Shown piece after piece: positions 1 to 11,441 of a DNA stretch of 64,000 nt (positions are counted from its first letter, which is position 1; the number at the start of each line of letters is the position of its first letter). Below the pieces are notes generated by a model. The model ran no database searches, was not told where the DNA came from, and was given only the letters and a program-made list of their open reading frames with translations. Origin of the DNA: Paragyromitra xinjiangensis (lineage: Eukaryota > Ascomycota > Pezizomycetes > Pezizales > Discinaceae); assembly GCA_038503065.1 (NCBI GenBank), contig JBCAMK010000015.1, forward strand, positions 1,240,001 to 1,304,000. The letters are read 5' to 3'. The translations under genes were made by a program, and so were the position numbers.

Positions 1-1796
1 AGATTCATTCCTGGTGTAAGCAAGATCCTAGCACATTTTACTACGAATTGAAGTCACTAAAGCTAACCAACTAAGTTTTGTACAAACGCCATCTTCGCTA
101 CCGGCCAGTGAACGTGGATCTTACCAACTAGATTTCCGGTGCAATCCTGGGATACTCCGTGGTATCGGATGGATAAACATTCTCCCAATACGTTATGTGG
201 TTGTTTGGTAACGAATTTGGTATCTCGTATATCATTGAATTGTTTACTTAATGTATCTGCCTTAGATCGCTGACCGTCTCTCTCAATTGGTGGACTTGCA
301 GCTGTTTTACCGAGAGCTACAGACGTTAGCTTGAGGCAGGTACCGGTTCACACATCCATCAGTGGGATTGTGATTAAAAACATAGGAAATAAATGATAAT
401 TCGTAACTACATGTAATATCCTGAATGAAATCACTTCATTGCCTCAGCGGCGCAGCACCGACTTAACCCGTAAGAAACTAGCTAGTAACTTGCCAGTATG
501 CATAAGATCTATCAGATCGACACCCAGCCTTCGGGTTACCAAAATTTTCCAGGTTCCGTCGATTTGAAACGGTTGCACGATTACACGATTACATCGATTC
601 ACCCAAGATATTAATTACCTTTTGAGTATGTATTACGTACATACACGTAACGATATAGCCTCGCTCGCCAGGCTTTAGGTCCGTTGGCGGGTTATAGAAG
701 ACTCTCGCTGTGAAAATACGGTCGGGACCGTAATATCATATTCTTATAGGCTACTCTACCAGCGCGGTAAATGCATCAAAAACACCACAAAATTTTCTAT
801 GTGAAATTTAAAGGTATCAGGGAATGCATTAAGAGTGGAAAGTTACACCTTTCCTAACACTTTCTCAGCAGTAAGCCAAAATGAGAAGAAAAAATTAGAT
901 CCCCAGAGGATCAAACCACCATAGTTCAGAACATCTACCCAAACCATTACCACCTAGGCTACAACTTCATACACTAAATCTTAGCCAACGCCATCTTAAA
1001 CACAAAAATCCGCTAGACACACCTTTCCCGATGCCTTCCTTAATGCTTTTTTCTACAACCTTCTTGATGCCCTTTCTCCAAATTTTGTATAGGCAATGCG
1101 TAGATTGATGCATTAACTCCCGTGGTAGAGTTATTTGTCTGAAGAAAGAAGTGGTGATATTCGTTGCTTAGGCTGAAGGTTTGATGTATCTGATACAGAA
1201 GAAAGAAACGAAGAGGCAGAAAGCCTCCGTATATATACAGATATCCAGCCAATATGGCGTCCTCCACCATATACTTCACCGGCCAACGTCTCTAGGCCCA
1301 AGCAGCCCCCTGATAAGCAGAATACGCTGAATAGCCGCCTAGATAATTAACAGCTAAAGAAAGCCAATATAGCAAGGAATAGTGGGAAACCTAAATAGTA
1401 GAAAAGCTACGCAGGCTATAGAAGGCCCTACGTAGGTAGAATAAGAATAGCACCGAATAATAGAGAATAAGTTTGAATCGACAGGAAAGGAAGTGAATAT
1501 CCAAAAATTGTCCGCCATAGCCCAAAGGGCAGGATGCGTGTATGAACAATCAATCAATCAATCCAACATTGTCCCCAAGGCAAAGGTCGAGCGATAGTAT
1601 ACATGTAGTTTGCAACAGGAAGCCCCGATATCTTCACCGTAGCCATCTCACGCCAGCCAGCCCCCTTTACCCCAGGCACGTACCAGTTTTAGCAGAGGGA
1701 AACCCGAACATCGATTCCTGGGGTCAGAATCCCTATTGCGCCTATTGGCCGTAGCCCCACACATAGTAGTTAGGTGCCCGCATACGATATTAGAGC

Positions 1797-1922
1797 ACAT
1801 TAATCAAGCCATTTATGGGCGTTTTCGAACTGTTGATGCTGCTTTTCATCATATTTGCCCCATATTTTAATTGGTTCTGACCCCTGTTATATTGAATAAC
1901 CGACCGTATTGTATCACGAGTA
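1797..1922. repeat. Dispersed ~125-bp repeat, copy 1
   Basis: The block from 'atcaagccatttatggg' to 'gtatcacgagta' is matched in the same orientation by 3653-3772. Shared landmarks in order are 'atcaagccattt.tggg', 'actgtt.at.ctg', 'attggtt', 'ccctgt', 'gaataaccg' and 'atcacgagta'. The copies differ by many transitions in both directions. The family is not recognised. Confidence 0.8.
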
Positions 1923-1957
1923 TTTGATTGCCACCGTACCTCACCTCTTTGGTACAC

Positions 1958-2088
1958 ACTTGTCCTCTAGCATATGAACCGGAAAACAGGGGGGGTGTGA
2001 CTTTGTATGCTAGGAAGTCTGAGCACAATCCTGTAGCATACAAAGCCACACTCTCACTGTTTTCCGGTTCATATGCTGGAGGACAAGT
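1958..2088. mobile_element. Palindromic MITE-like element, 131 bp
   Basis: The two ends form an inverted repeat of 32 bp with a single mismatch: the left arm begins acttgtcctctagcatatga and the right arm ends with its complement, carrying one C for T change. An inner inverted repeat (tttgtatgct against agcatacaaa) makes almost the whole element foldable. It has no coding capacity. A longer related element lies at 13632-13894. No clear target-site duplication is visible. Confidence 0.8.
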
Positions 2089-3652
2089 ACAATACAATAG
2101 AACTCTCAATAGTCTCGGTGCCACCACCCCTTGCCGCGTCTTAACGCGCCCCTAATCCAGAGTTTCAAATTGGTTGCGCTAGACCCGACGTAGTCGTCTC
2201 CCATAAGATAGGAGCTTTACTGCCTCCGAGTGTGTTTTCACAAATCTAGTAAAAATTATAACTAAATAAAATAGATAACCTTATAGATGCTATTTGTTAA
2301 CTATACCCGTTCGCTAGGATTAAGAACAATACTTTGGTTCTTTGTCGTCTCGCCTCGGCCTCCCTTAAGTTGGATTGCCTTTCCGGTGATTACATCTCAG
2401 GCAACTCTCCCCCAGAGAACCCCTACACAGGATGTGACCGTTGCTGGATGCGCGCATGGATACGAAGGTGAATACCCATGCGGGGCTAGTTAAGAGTGGA
2501 AAATCCTCGCGCCATTGGTGGTTGTGAGGTCGGTTCTCGCTGGGGGTTGAAACTCTTATTAATCAACTTACACGCTTTGTCACTCGTTTTGTCTTATCTG
2601 TATCACTCACGCTAACTCGAGTGCACTATTAGCGTCAACAATCGTCAAGGAACCGCCGCTCAAGCGAAGGGAACGGGTTCGTGCCAGTGAAGAAATCAGG
2701 GAAGCTAACCACTACCAATATTTCGTGGCAACTTTGGTAGCTGGCGAGATCTCCCTGAGACTGATACTATGGAGGAACTAGCAACAGAGCAGACGCAACC
2801 ATTGAAGAGTGACATCGCCAACGGTAGAAGTGGCTAGGCAAGATAGCTTGAAGTTGTCTTAGCGTGAAGAAACAGAAGAGAGTAGTCAGAGACAGCGCTA
2901 CTGAGTGACGATAGCAATGATCTTGAGAAATAGAAGTCTTATATATACAGAGAGCCTGCTTGGCCTTGCCTAATAAACGGATGGCGAGTAGCTCGACGTA
3001 GTCGGGAGCAACGATGCCTAACCGGTGAGAAAATGCCTCATATGTTCCTGTACTTCTCGCAACAAAAGCTTGCTTGGCCTAGCTCAATAAAGTAGTACTC
3101 CTGTCTATAAACATGCGATGATTAGCCTTATTAAAGCCTCGCCATGAAGCATTCGGGGGGAATGCAAACACAGGATGTCGTACCGGTGAGAAATTCATCA
3201 TGCGTCATGCTAACTACATGTATCCTCTTGCTCAGCTACCAAGCGCCCCAGCATGCCCCAAGTTGGCAGGACATTGATCATCGTAGCAACTTCCTTCGTA
3301 GTCCAATCATTCTAGCACTTCGATACCAATTGATACCTCTAACACATTATTCACACTTTATGATTGATAGAGTCTCGTGAGATTGCCCGTTTGCCACTTC
3401 ACCCTCATTGCCAACATTAGGGTCTGGTACAAGCCCCATACCACCTGTATGGTGACTCCATAGATCGGATGATTTCGCCGTTCCACCCACACCCCTACCC
3501 CTAGTACTCTAAAAGCTCCAAATCAAGTAACGGGGACAACTAGAGGTGGTTTAGTTGTGGGTCTGTTATACTTGATTATTCAATACTACATGGTTCCTAA
3601 CGAAGGGGGACACCATTTTAGATGAATAAGGCTGGAAACGTTATAGATAGCA

Positions 3653-3772
3653 CGTTGATCAAGCCATTTGTGGGAGTTTTTAGACTGTTAATACTGTTTC
3701 TCGCCATATTCACCTCATACTTCGATTGGTTAGAATCCCTGTAATAATGAATAACCGGTAGCATCACGAGTA
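3653..3772. repeat. Dispersed ~125-bp repeat, copy 2
   Basis: Same orientation as the copy at 1797-1922 and sharing its landmark blocks, but diverged by many substitutions and small gaps. Homology seems to end at 'atcacgagta' in both copies, which suggests a common element edge there. Confidence 0.8.
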
Positions 3773-4599
3773 GAACTGAAACTAGATCTTGGTTACATAG
3801 ATAGAGCGACCAATCAAGGCAGGTTTTTTCCATCTGTTCCCCTGCATACCTTTTCGCTTCTTTCAAAGCAAACGAATGTTCCCTTTTGTCATTGGCCAGT
3901 GAAAAAACTAGCTAGGGGATCAATGGTTTAAAAAAGTCTTACCTCAAATTACTCTATCTGATAAGTACATGACAGAGTTGTCCCTTTATCTCGTTAAGGG
4001 TGTAAGGCGCGGCGGCCACGCCCACTGGGAAGCTAGGCCAACGCTAAGTTCGGCCAGCGCTAGTCCCATGACTGTTCATACTATCGTAAAACTTTGTGCG
4101 TGTTCACTATATGGAAGAGGGTTTCTAGAATAAATGGAAAGACTTGTTGAAGAGCTGATCCGTTGGTGAAGGAAACTAGCTTGGTGGTGGTGAAGAAAGG
4201 ATCTGTTGGTGAATAGGAAACTACATGTACTTGTTGGTGATGCGAAAATACATGTACTTACCAATTTTTTAGTCTAGCCAAAACTATTTATGGTTTTCTT
4301 AAATGAAAAAAAGAATATAGGAATGATTCCTAATGCGACGATTGATCTCCAGATTTTGTTACCCAGGCGATATTTTTTGTAGTGACTAGAATTAGGTATA
4401 ACTTATTGACGAAACGAAGTCAGAGCCAAGCTTCGCTTATGGGTGTGGCGGGATTTGCGCATGAAATCAAGAGCCGCAATTGTGGCGGGGAGAAAATCGC
4501 TAAATACAAAACACCTTTGGTGGCCTTTGCTTATCAGTGCTCTGTAGGGTATTTTACATTCTTTTCAAAGCTACAGATCAACCATCAACAAGATCACCA

Positions 4600-6251
4600 A
4601 TGGCCGATTCAAGCATCTTCCATCCAGGTCCTATCGAAAATGCTATTGCCTCTTCTATGCAGATGAACCGGTCGCTGGCCTGCTTCATCACCGGTATGCC
4701 AGCACGTGTGGGCTTGCAAGGCTGAAAGCTAACAGCTAGATTTTCGATAGACGATGGTGAAGAGAGCTCTAAATGGGAGAACGTGTACCTGCAGAACCCA
4801 GATGTAAGCTTCCCCCGTATTCATATCAGTGGGCATATCTAACCGAAATGAAATTACTAGACTGTCTCTATCGTACGAAGTTCCCTGGTCCTTGTTCGGC
4901 TCCAAGCAGGCTCAGTTGAAGCTGGCTTCCTAGCTGCGTTCTGCCCGATAGAAGCCGTGCCCTACCTAGTGGTTATCAAGTAGGTTTTTCCACACCTGCT
5001 ATAGCTACATGTAGAGACACGAGCTAACATGCAGCACTAAAGGAACGGAGCTTTGCTGGCGAAAATTTCAGCTGGTGTGTCTGAGGAGGAGTTCATATTG
5101 GCAATCGCCAACTCAGTCCAAACCCCATCAGCATCTGAAACCCCTCAGCCAATACACCCGTCCTCATCCTCTTCAACACCACCCTCCTCAACACCACCCT
5201 CCTCCCTCCCTACAGCAACCACTGATCGTAATGCCGTCTACGAAGAACGTAAAGCTCGCCTCGAAAAAAAACGTGCCGCCGAAGAAAAGGCAGAACACGA
5301 AAGGCGCCTTGCCCGCCGTTCCTCTAGCACGCCAGACCCCCCTGGCCGCTCTAGTAACACGACCTACCTCGAGCAACAACGCAGGCGACAACTAGCTGCC
5401 CAAGAAGAGCGCCAGCGTGTCCTCCGTCTCCTCGAAAACGACAAAGCTGAACGACGCGAACGCGAAGCCAAACGCAAGCAAGCACTCGAAGAAACTACAG
5501 CTCCTTCAAGCTCGAAAGAAAACGTCCCCACCCGTCCGGCGGGAAAGGAAACTGCCATCTCCTTCCGTCTCCTCGACGGTTCAAGCCTCAAGGCGAAATT
5601 CCCTTCCGAATCTATCCTCGGAACCGACGTTCGTACCTGGCTCGATCAGAACCGGAACGACGGGGACCACCCGTATAGCCTCTTGCAAATCCTTGCCCCG
5701 CTACCGAATAAGTCACTGTCCACCTCAGATGAGAACTCATCGCTAGTGGAGCTTGGCCTCTCCCCAACCGCTACACTCGTCCTTGTGCCTGTACAGACAT
5801 ACACTACTGCCTACCGTGGCGGTGGCACATCGAACGAAGTTGGTCTGCTGTCAAAAGCGTATAGTATGGTATATGGAGCCGTGACAACCGTTTTGGGCGT
5901 CGGGTATTCTGCAGCCCCACCACCAGCAGCAGTGACAACACCGGTAGACCCAGCTCCGGCGGCTCCTGCGCCTCCGAGGGCGTCTTCGAGGGCACCTTCG
6001 AGGGCACCTGTGCAAAGCAGACCTGGCACAGCGGGTGGGCTGCCGATGAGTAGGACGAATTCAGCGAATGGGAGAATAAGAACACTATACGATCAACGGG
6101 ATGAAGACGGAAGGGCCGAGCCGGAGAGAAAGTATTATAATGGGAACCAGGTATGTGCTCTCCAATCTGAAGTGGGGATGAAAATGCTGATAATTAATAG
6201 TTGGACTTTGAGCCGAAGCCGAAAGATGAAAAAGGTAAAGGGAAGGAGTAA
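4600..6251 (+). CDS. UBX domain protein, UBXN4/erasin-like
   Basis: Predicted adaptor of the Cdc48/p97 ATPase, probably at the ER membrane in protein degradation. Exons are 4600-4693, 4751-4803, 4861-4979, 5043-6150 and 6201-6251, giving 474 residues; all junctions keep frame and use GT-AG. The N-terminal 110 residues are thioredoxin-like (UAS type): a conserved FHPGPIENAI start, then DDGEESSKWENVYL, then LQAGSVEAGFLAAF. A charged coiled coil follows (about 150-240). The UBX domain begins near residue 258 (ISFRLLDGSSLKAKF). Next comes a hydrophobic stretch (VYGAVTTVLGVGYSA) like the membrane hairpin of UBXN4, then a low-complexity tail with a degenerate ASSRAPSRAP repeat. The start was chosen because it gives the family N-terminus. 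In the UBX loop where p97-binding FPR is usual, LPN is seen. The class is confident; the exact orthologue is less so. Confidence 0.88.
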
Positions 6252-8141
6252 TTGATGGTGATTGTTTGACAGCCATCTTCAAAAACGGGGTTTGTGCTGG
6301 TTCTAGGTCTGGTCGATAGAGATGGATGGGAATCTCGCGTGAAAAGTCGTTCGGGACGGGACCAAAAAAAGATAATTTAGTCTAGGCCGAGGTTCAAAAA
6401 CAGCTGTGCGATCCATCAACTGTTCAATGCGGGGGTATCTCAAGAGCATCGCGGCTGAATAATCAATTGCTTTACCTTTTCTTGCTCGGCCCGTACCCAT
6501 TTTATCCAAGTGTGGCTCGTGTCAAACTGCGGCATGGAACTGCGGCATGGGGTGTCACTCGGTACAAGTTCAAGTCCGACCTGGAGGTACAGTTCGACCT
6601 GGAGGTGCAGTTCGACCTGTAGGTGCAGGTCGTACTAGTAATAACTATTACGAATTAGGTAATGTCTACTAATAATTAGTTGGAAGTACTTGTTTGGGTG
6701 AACTCCAGAGGACCGTAGAAGGAAAGAAAGTAAGTCCGCCCAAGGCGGGGTACTGAAGGCCTGACCAATCACGACTCACATGACCTGCGCTCCAAATCGG
6801 CGACCCAACTCCACAACTCTGCGACCCCGCGAGCACGCCTTGACAGCTGTAGTATGCGCGAATAAAGCACATGATGAGGGGATAAATCCCCAGAGCAAAT
6901 GGCAAGTGCTGAGGCTTTCTGCTGAACAATTCAGCTACATGTCCAATAAATAGTTACCCCCTTGGCGGCTACCTAATGCTTTGCATCATTTAGCACTTGA
7001 TAGATGGAAAATTTTTACAGTAACAATTTCTGGCTAGTCTTGGGTTGGCTACACTAAGGTATTGGTTCGCAACCCTGGTTCCTAACTATTCAGCGTTGCC
7101 TGACCCGCGCACCAGGTTACTATGACGTTTATGCATTATTGCACGCAGCGATTAAAATTGCGAGCCCGTTGATCACCGGCGCTGGCCTAGATAACCTTTT
7201 AAGAAGGCGCCTACATGTCGCAATCGGCAGCCGGCGAGGCGGAGAAATAATTCATCAGCTGTCTATGACTTTAAAAGTTGAGCTTCGCCGGGGGGTTTTC
7301 TGCATCTTGAGCTGCACTTATTGAATGATGATATTGAGTAGTAGCCGGTAGGACCGAATCTGGCTCGCCGCACCCCCGGCAAGTTCCCCAGGAAGCGGTG
7401 GACTGGTTCTAAACTGGTAAGATCATCGCTGCAAGGGTTTTTGAGATCCTGTCAGATCTTGGCCTTTGATATGTGGGATGGGATTTCTAGTTGGGGTGTG
7501 CGGTGTGGAAATATGCAAGAAAGATTACCGTGCGTTTAGAACTGCATCTTTGAAGCTGTCGCTCCCAGTTGCATCAATGGGGTTTTGAGTAGTTTAGATG
7601 GTAGAGGTCTGAATATGACTTTCGAACTGGGCTTCTTTGCTAGCGAGGCAGATTTTCCTGCAAGCCTCCCCAACCGCCATCACATTTGGCGCAGAACTAC
7701 TACATTTACATAAACTTCAAAATCGTTCGATCGGGTGAAATCGCATTTGCCAAATGCTGTATAACGCCCCAAGACACGTCCAAGACTCAGTGGCTGATGC
7801 GCAGGGAACATATCACAGGCTAGCCAAATAGAACAGTGCGCAACTTTTTACGCGTGAACGCCATCAGGCTATCTCATGTTGGGAAACCACGGCGGAAACT
7901 ATTCCTCACTGGCTGCTTAGCGGGGATTTAGATTCCATACTGGTCGAAGATTAGCAACACCACCCAGAGGAGAAGAAGAAAAACTTTTCTGTGAAATTCA
8001 GCCGTAGGGAGAGTACATATGTAGGGTGCGGGTCCCCGCTTCATCCCCTCCTCTCTCGCTACCATCCATTTCCCGTCCCTTACTCTCGAGCAACCAGCGA
8101 TATCTTGCTTTTCTTTTCTTTCCGTATAGATATTTGTTAAA
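6252..8141. other. Intergenic; tandem repeats, no gene seen
   Basis: No convincing gene. Around 6575-6628 an 18-bp unit (cgacctggaggtacagtt) occurs about three times with small changes, and just before it 'ctgcggcatgg' is duplicated (about 6528-6550). The last ~120 bases (about 8040-8135) are pyrimidine-rich, a usual core-promoter context in filamentous fungi, and probably belong to the symporter gene that starts at 8142. Confidence 0.5.
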
Positions 8142-10576
8142 ATGACGAACCCCTCGGAGCCCGCGTCGCAGGCGCTGATATACTGCTCATATGTGTTCTT
8201 CCTGTAAGGATTCTTATCTGTGTGCCGGCGTTGAAGCTCCTTCCTTCTCTTGCTAACAATGCGTGTTGCAGCGCCACGGGTCTTTACCTAGCGTGGAGTT
8301 TTCGCGGCCAGAAGAAAGAGGAGTTTATCTACTCAGGCCGAACGCAGACAGGTGTGCATCCTCAATTGCTGTAGCTTCCGGATTGAGTGTCTGCTGATCT
8401 TTTCGCGAAACTTAGCAATTCCGTTGGCGCTCAATTTTATGGCCTCTGGTGAGTGCAGCTGTCAGAAGTGGGCAGTTAGTGGCAACATAAAAGCGTTATA
8501 AAACCCAGAACAAAGAAAGAGGTGGAAATTGGTTTTTGAGGCAGGTTCGTACGAACTTTAGAGTTGATGTTCTCCCATCGCCTCGGGCTTTGTCCATAGG
8601 TGAGTTTCTAGGGGTGTTCTGATGTGGGAAAGGAGGTGGTCTTTGTGATCTTTTGATCGCGTGCCCTGGATGGCACGCATGTTCTAAAGGATCACTGATG
8701 AGATCGCCGGTCTTTGAACATACTCAAACACCCCGTGGGAGAACAACTTGGCTTCACTACGGGCGCTTGATGGTTTGATCTCGCGTGGGATCCAACTCCC
8801 TTGCATGAATCTTTGGGAGAGATCCCACGAGGAGGCCAAGCGAAACAGGCTGAGATTGTACCGTTTGCACTCGAACAAGTTAATACTTGCGTGGGAAACG
8901 TGTTGCCGCTTCTGGGATCTACGGCGTCGAGAATGGGGCTCCATTCTCCGGCGCTGTGATCAACCCTCCCATTACCCTGGGTCCTTCTCTGAGTTTAAGA
9001 TACTGATTTTCACTAGCTATCGGATCCTCGATTCTTCTTTCGTTTCCCGAGATTGCAACAATTGCTGGAGTCCAGGGAGCTGTCATTTACTCCGCAGCAT
9101 GTTCGTTTCCGTTACTGATCTTTGCCTACTTGACCCCGATTATCCGGAGGAAGTCTCCAAATGGCTTCATCTTGACCATGTGGGCTGGTGAACGATTCGG
9201 GCTTACTGCAAGTCTGTACTTGAGCTTCTTGAGGTTAGTAGATCAGTTCCGATGCTACTAGAGAGCGATAGCTAATACCTTTCTTTTTTTAAAAAATAGT
9301 GTTGCTACAATGTTTCTTTTTATGATTGCGGAATTGTCGTCACTCCAGCAAGTTTTGAATTACTTGACCGGACTTAATGCGTTGCCAGTCATAATTGTTG
9401 AGGTTATCGTTACCTCGGCTTATACGGGTAACTCCTAATAATCCATCTTGATACGTGGGGCGAAACGCTACTAATTATCATAGCACTCGGTGGTTTCCGC
9501 ATCTCATTTATTACCGACAACATCCAAGGAGCTATGATCGGAGTACTTGTCGTCATTTGTTCGATTGCTGTCGGTACTCAAGTAGATATTGACAGGAGTA
9601 TGATCGGACCGTCCGGATTGACCCACGGTACCAAGCTTGGGTACCAACTAATCTACGTCCTTTTCATCGCCCTCCTAACCAACAATCTGTTCCTTTCTGG
9701 GTTTTGGATGCGAGCATTTGCGTCCAAGACCGACAAAGACCTATGGATTGGAGTTACACTTGCTAGCGTTGTCACATTCTTCTTGCTCATGCTAGTGTCT
9801 TCTACCGGTTTGGTTGCCGCCTGGTCCGGCCTGTGGGTGCCCGGCGAGTACGGCGGCCTTGCGTTCTTCAAGGTACTAGCAACGCTCCCTGCTTGGGTAG
9901 TAGGATTTGTTATAGTTATGGTCTGCTGCTTGAGCTGCGCAGTTTTCGACAGTCTTCAGTCATCCATGGTCTCTACACTATCAAATGATCTGTTCCGTAA
10001 CAAGCTCCCACTTCTTTGGGTCCGTGTTGTTACTGTTATTATTATCATCCCAACCATCGTCCTCGCCCTCAAGAGCCCAAGTATCCTCCGGATCTTCCTC
10101 ATCTCCGATATCTTCTCCGCTGCTGTAATCCCAACACTACTGCTCGGCCTCATCGATTCTCTATACTTTATCCAGGGCATTGATATCGTCGTTGCTGGTT
10201 GCGGCGGCCTTATTAGCGTTTGGATCTTCGGTACTATCTACTACGGAAACGCCTACGACGGTGCACAACTACTAATCCTAGTCAACGGACTGTACGCCGA
10301 GGATTGGAGTGTATTTGGTAAGCCCACCCCTCAACACCCCACGCACACTAATTATTAGACTACTAACAAACAACAGGAACCTTCGTTGCCGCCCCTGTCG
10401 GCTCATTTATTTTCCTTGCTCTTAGCATCGCCGTAAGAATGGCCGGAACGTGGGTCTACTGCAGAATCACCGGACGTCGTTTCGACTGCTTCGATAAACC
10501 ACCAGCACCGGAGCCTACACTTGAACGGTACAACACTAGTAGCGCTGACATTGTGTCGCCTGATCTTAAGGTTTGA
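8142..10576 (+). CDS. Sodium:solute symporter family transporter, urea-permease (DUR3)-like
   Basis: Predicted multi-spanning plasma-membrane symporter of the SSS family, closest to fungal urea/polyamine permease relatives; the substrate is inferred, not shown. Exons are 8142-8203, 8272-8351, 8416-8448, 9017-9233, 9300-9427, 9484-10317 and 10377-10576, giving 517 residues, shorter than yeast DUR3. Family blocks in order: FIYSGRTQTAIPLALNFM, IATIAGVQGAVIY, TPIIRRKSPNGFILT, TALGGFRISFITDNIQGAM, FLSGFWMRAFASKTDKDLW, DSLQSSMVSTLSNDLFRN and GTFVAAPVG. Many hydrophobic helices are evident. All introns are 54-68 bp except intron 3 (8449-9016), which is 568 bp; joining across it restores the contiguous family block MASAIGSSILL. 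It stands alone, with no urea-pathway genes nearby. Confidence 0.85.
8449..9016 (+). other. Unusually long intron of the symporter gene
   Basis: GT-AG intron of 568 bp in a gene whose other introns are 54-68 bp. It contains two hairpin-forming segments: gcgtgcc-ctgga-ggcacgc around 8660-8680, and an imperfect stem at 8784-8829 (cgtgggatc against gatcccacg, with ctccc/gggag inside). Stop-free frames cross its 3' part, but none resembles a protein. A small element may have inserted here. Confidence 0.6.
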
Positions 10577-11441
10577 GTTAGGTTAGTGGGGTGTATTGGG
10601 TAGTACAGAAAATGATGGAGGGGTTGTAGTAATTACACGAGTGATTGGGTGTGAGTTTTGTGTAGGTTCTACCTGCCGTTTTGGGGTGGTGTAACTGTGT
10701 TGGTTGTGTCTTCAATAGAACTGAATGAAATTTTTATTAAAGTTTAGTTGGATTTGGGCTAGGTCTTAGGGTTAGGGTCACTTTTGGTGCTTGACATCGG
10801 CGATGTGGGTTGTTGGTGGGCGTTTTTCTGGTGGGCGGGAGGTGATCTTAGATTGATGAGAGCCGCATAAGCCTAACCAATAGTGTTATCCCAGAATGGC
10901 AACTACTAATGTGGAATGTAGCTAGCAATGTAGCGTGGACACCTATTATTAACTATTAACAAGAGCTCGAGGAGATGACCTGAAATCGGTCGTATTGCAT
11001 GCAGTGCAGCATGATCTTCATAGTCTTATTAGCCTCGACTACTCCATGTATTTCTCGCTTTAAACCATCATCCAAACGGGAAAGTTCCAGAGCCGGAGCC
11101 ACCAAGTATGTCAATCAAAATGAAGTCTCAATTCTACTATGTGGCAGTATATACGTAAGAAAAAAAGGAAGATCAAGAACGAAAGTATGGGCTCCGCGCC
11201 ACATACACCAAAAAGTCCAGTTAGCTGTCTGAAGGAAAATTTCAGCCTCAACACAATGTTCCCAATGAAATGTCCAAATCCCCAAGGGTGATCGACAACA
11301 ACTCAAATCAAAAAATGGAAACCGGGATCGGTGTTCCAAAGTCTCGTAGGTCCTCGCTCGCGCAGATGATGCGTGTGGTCCTATCTACCACCACCACACA
11401 CACAAAATGCCACAACACCTCAATGTTCAGTCTATCAAGGA
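10577..11441. other. Intergenic between symporter and MAT1-2-1
   Basis: This is the space between two converging 3' ends. No gene, RNA or clear repeat is seen; the short open frames overlap each other on both strands and have no family resemblance. Confidence 0.5.

Larger units (their letters stand above)
1..4599. other. Gene-free, repeat-containing stretch
   Basis: I find no gene here: open frames are short, lack family resemblance and are broken. The stretch holds two copies of a roughly 125-bp dispersed repeat (1797-1922 and 3653-3772), a near-perfect inverted-repeat element (1958-2088) and four copies of the palindrome TACATGTA (408, 1600, 4222, 4249). It looks like decayed mobile DNA upstream of the UBX gene. 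Confidence 0.6.

Noticed and set aside
8748..9191. 147-residue plus-strand frame in the symporter gene
   Set aside because: It runs from intron 3 into exon 4 in the wrong frame; the real exon frame reads the conserved transporter sequence.
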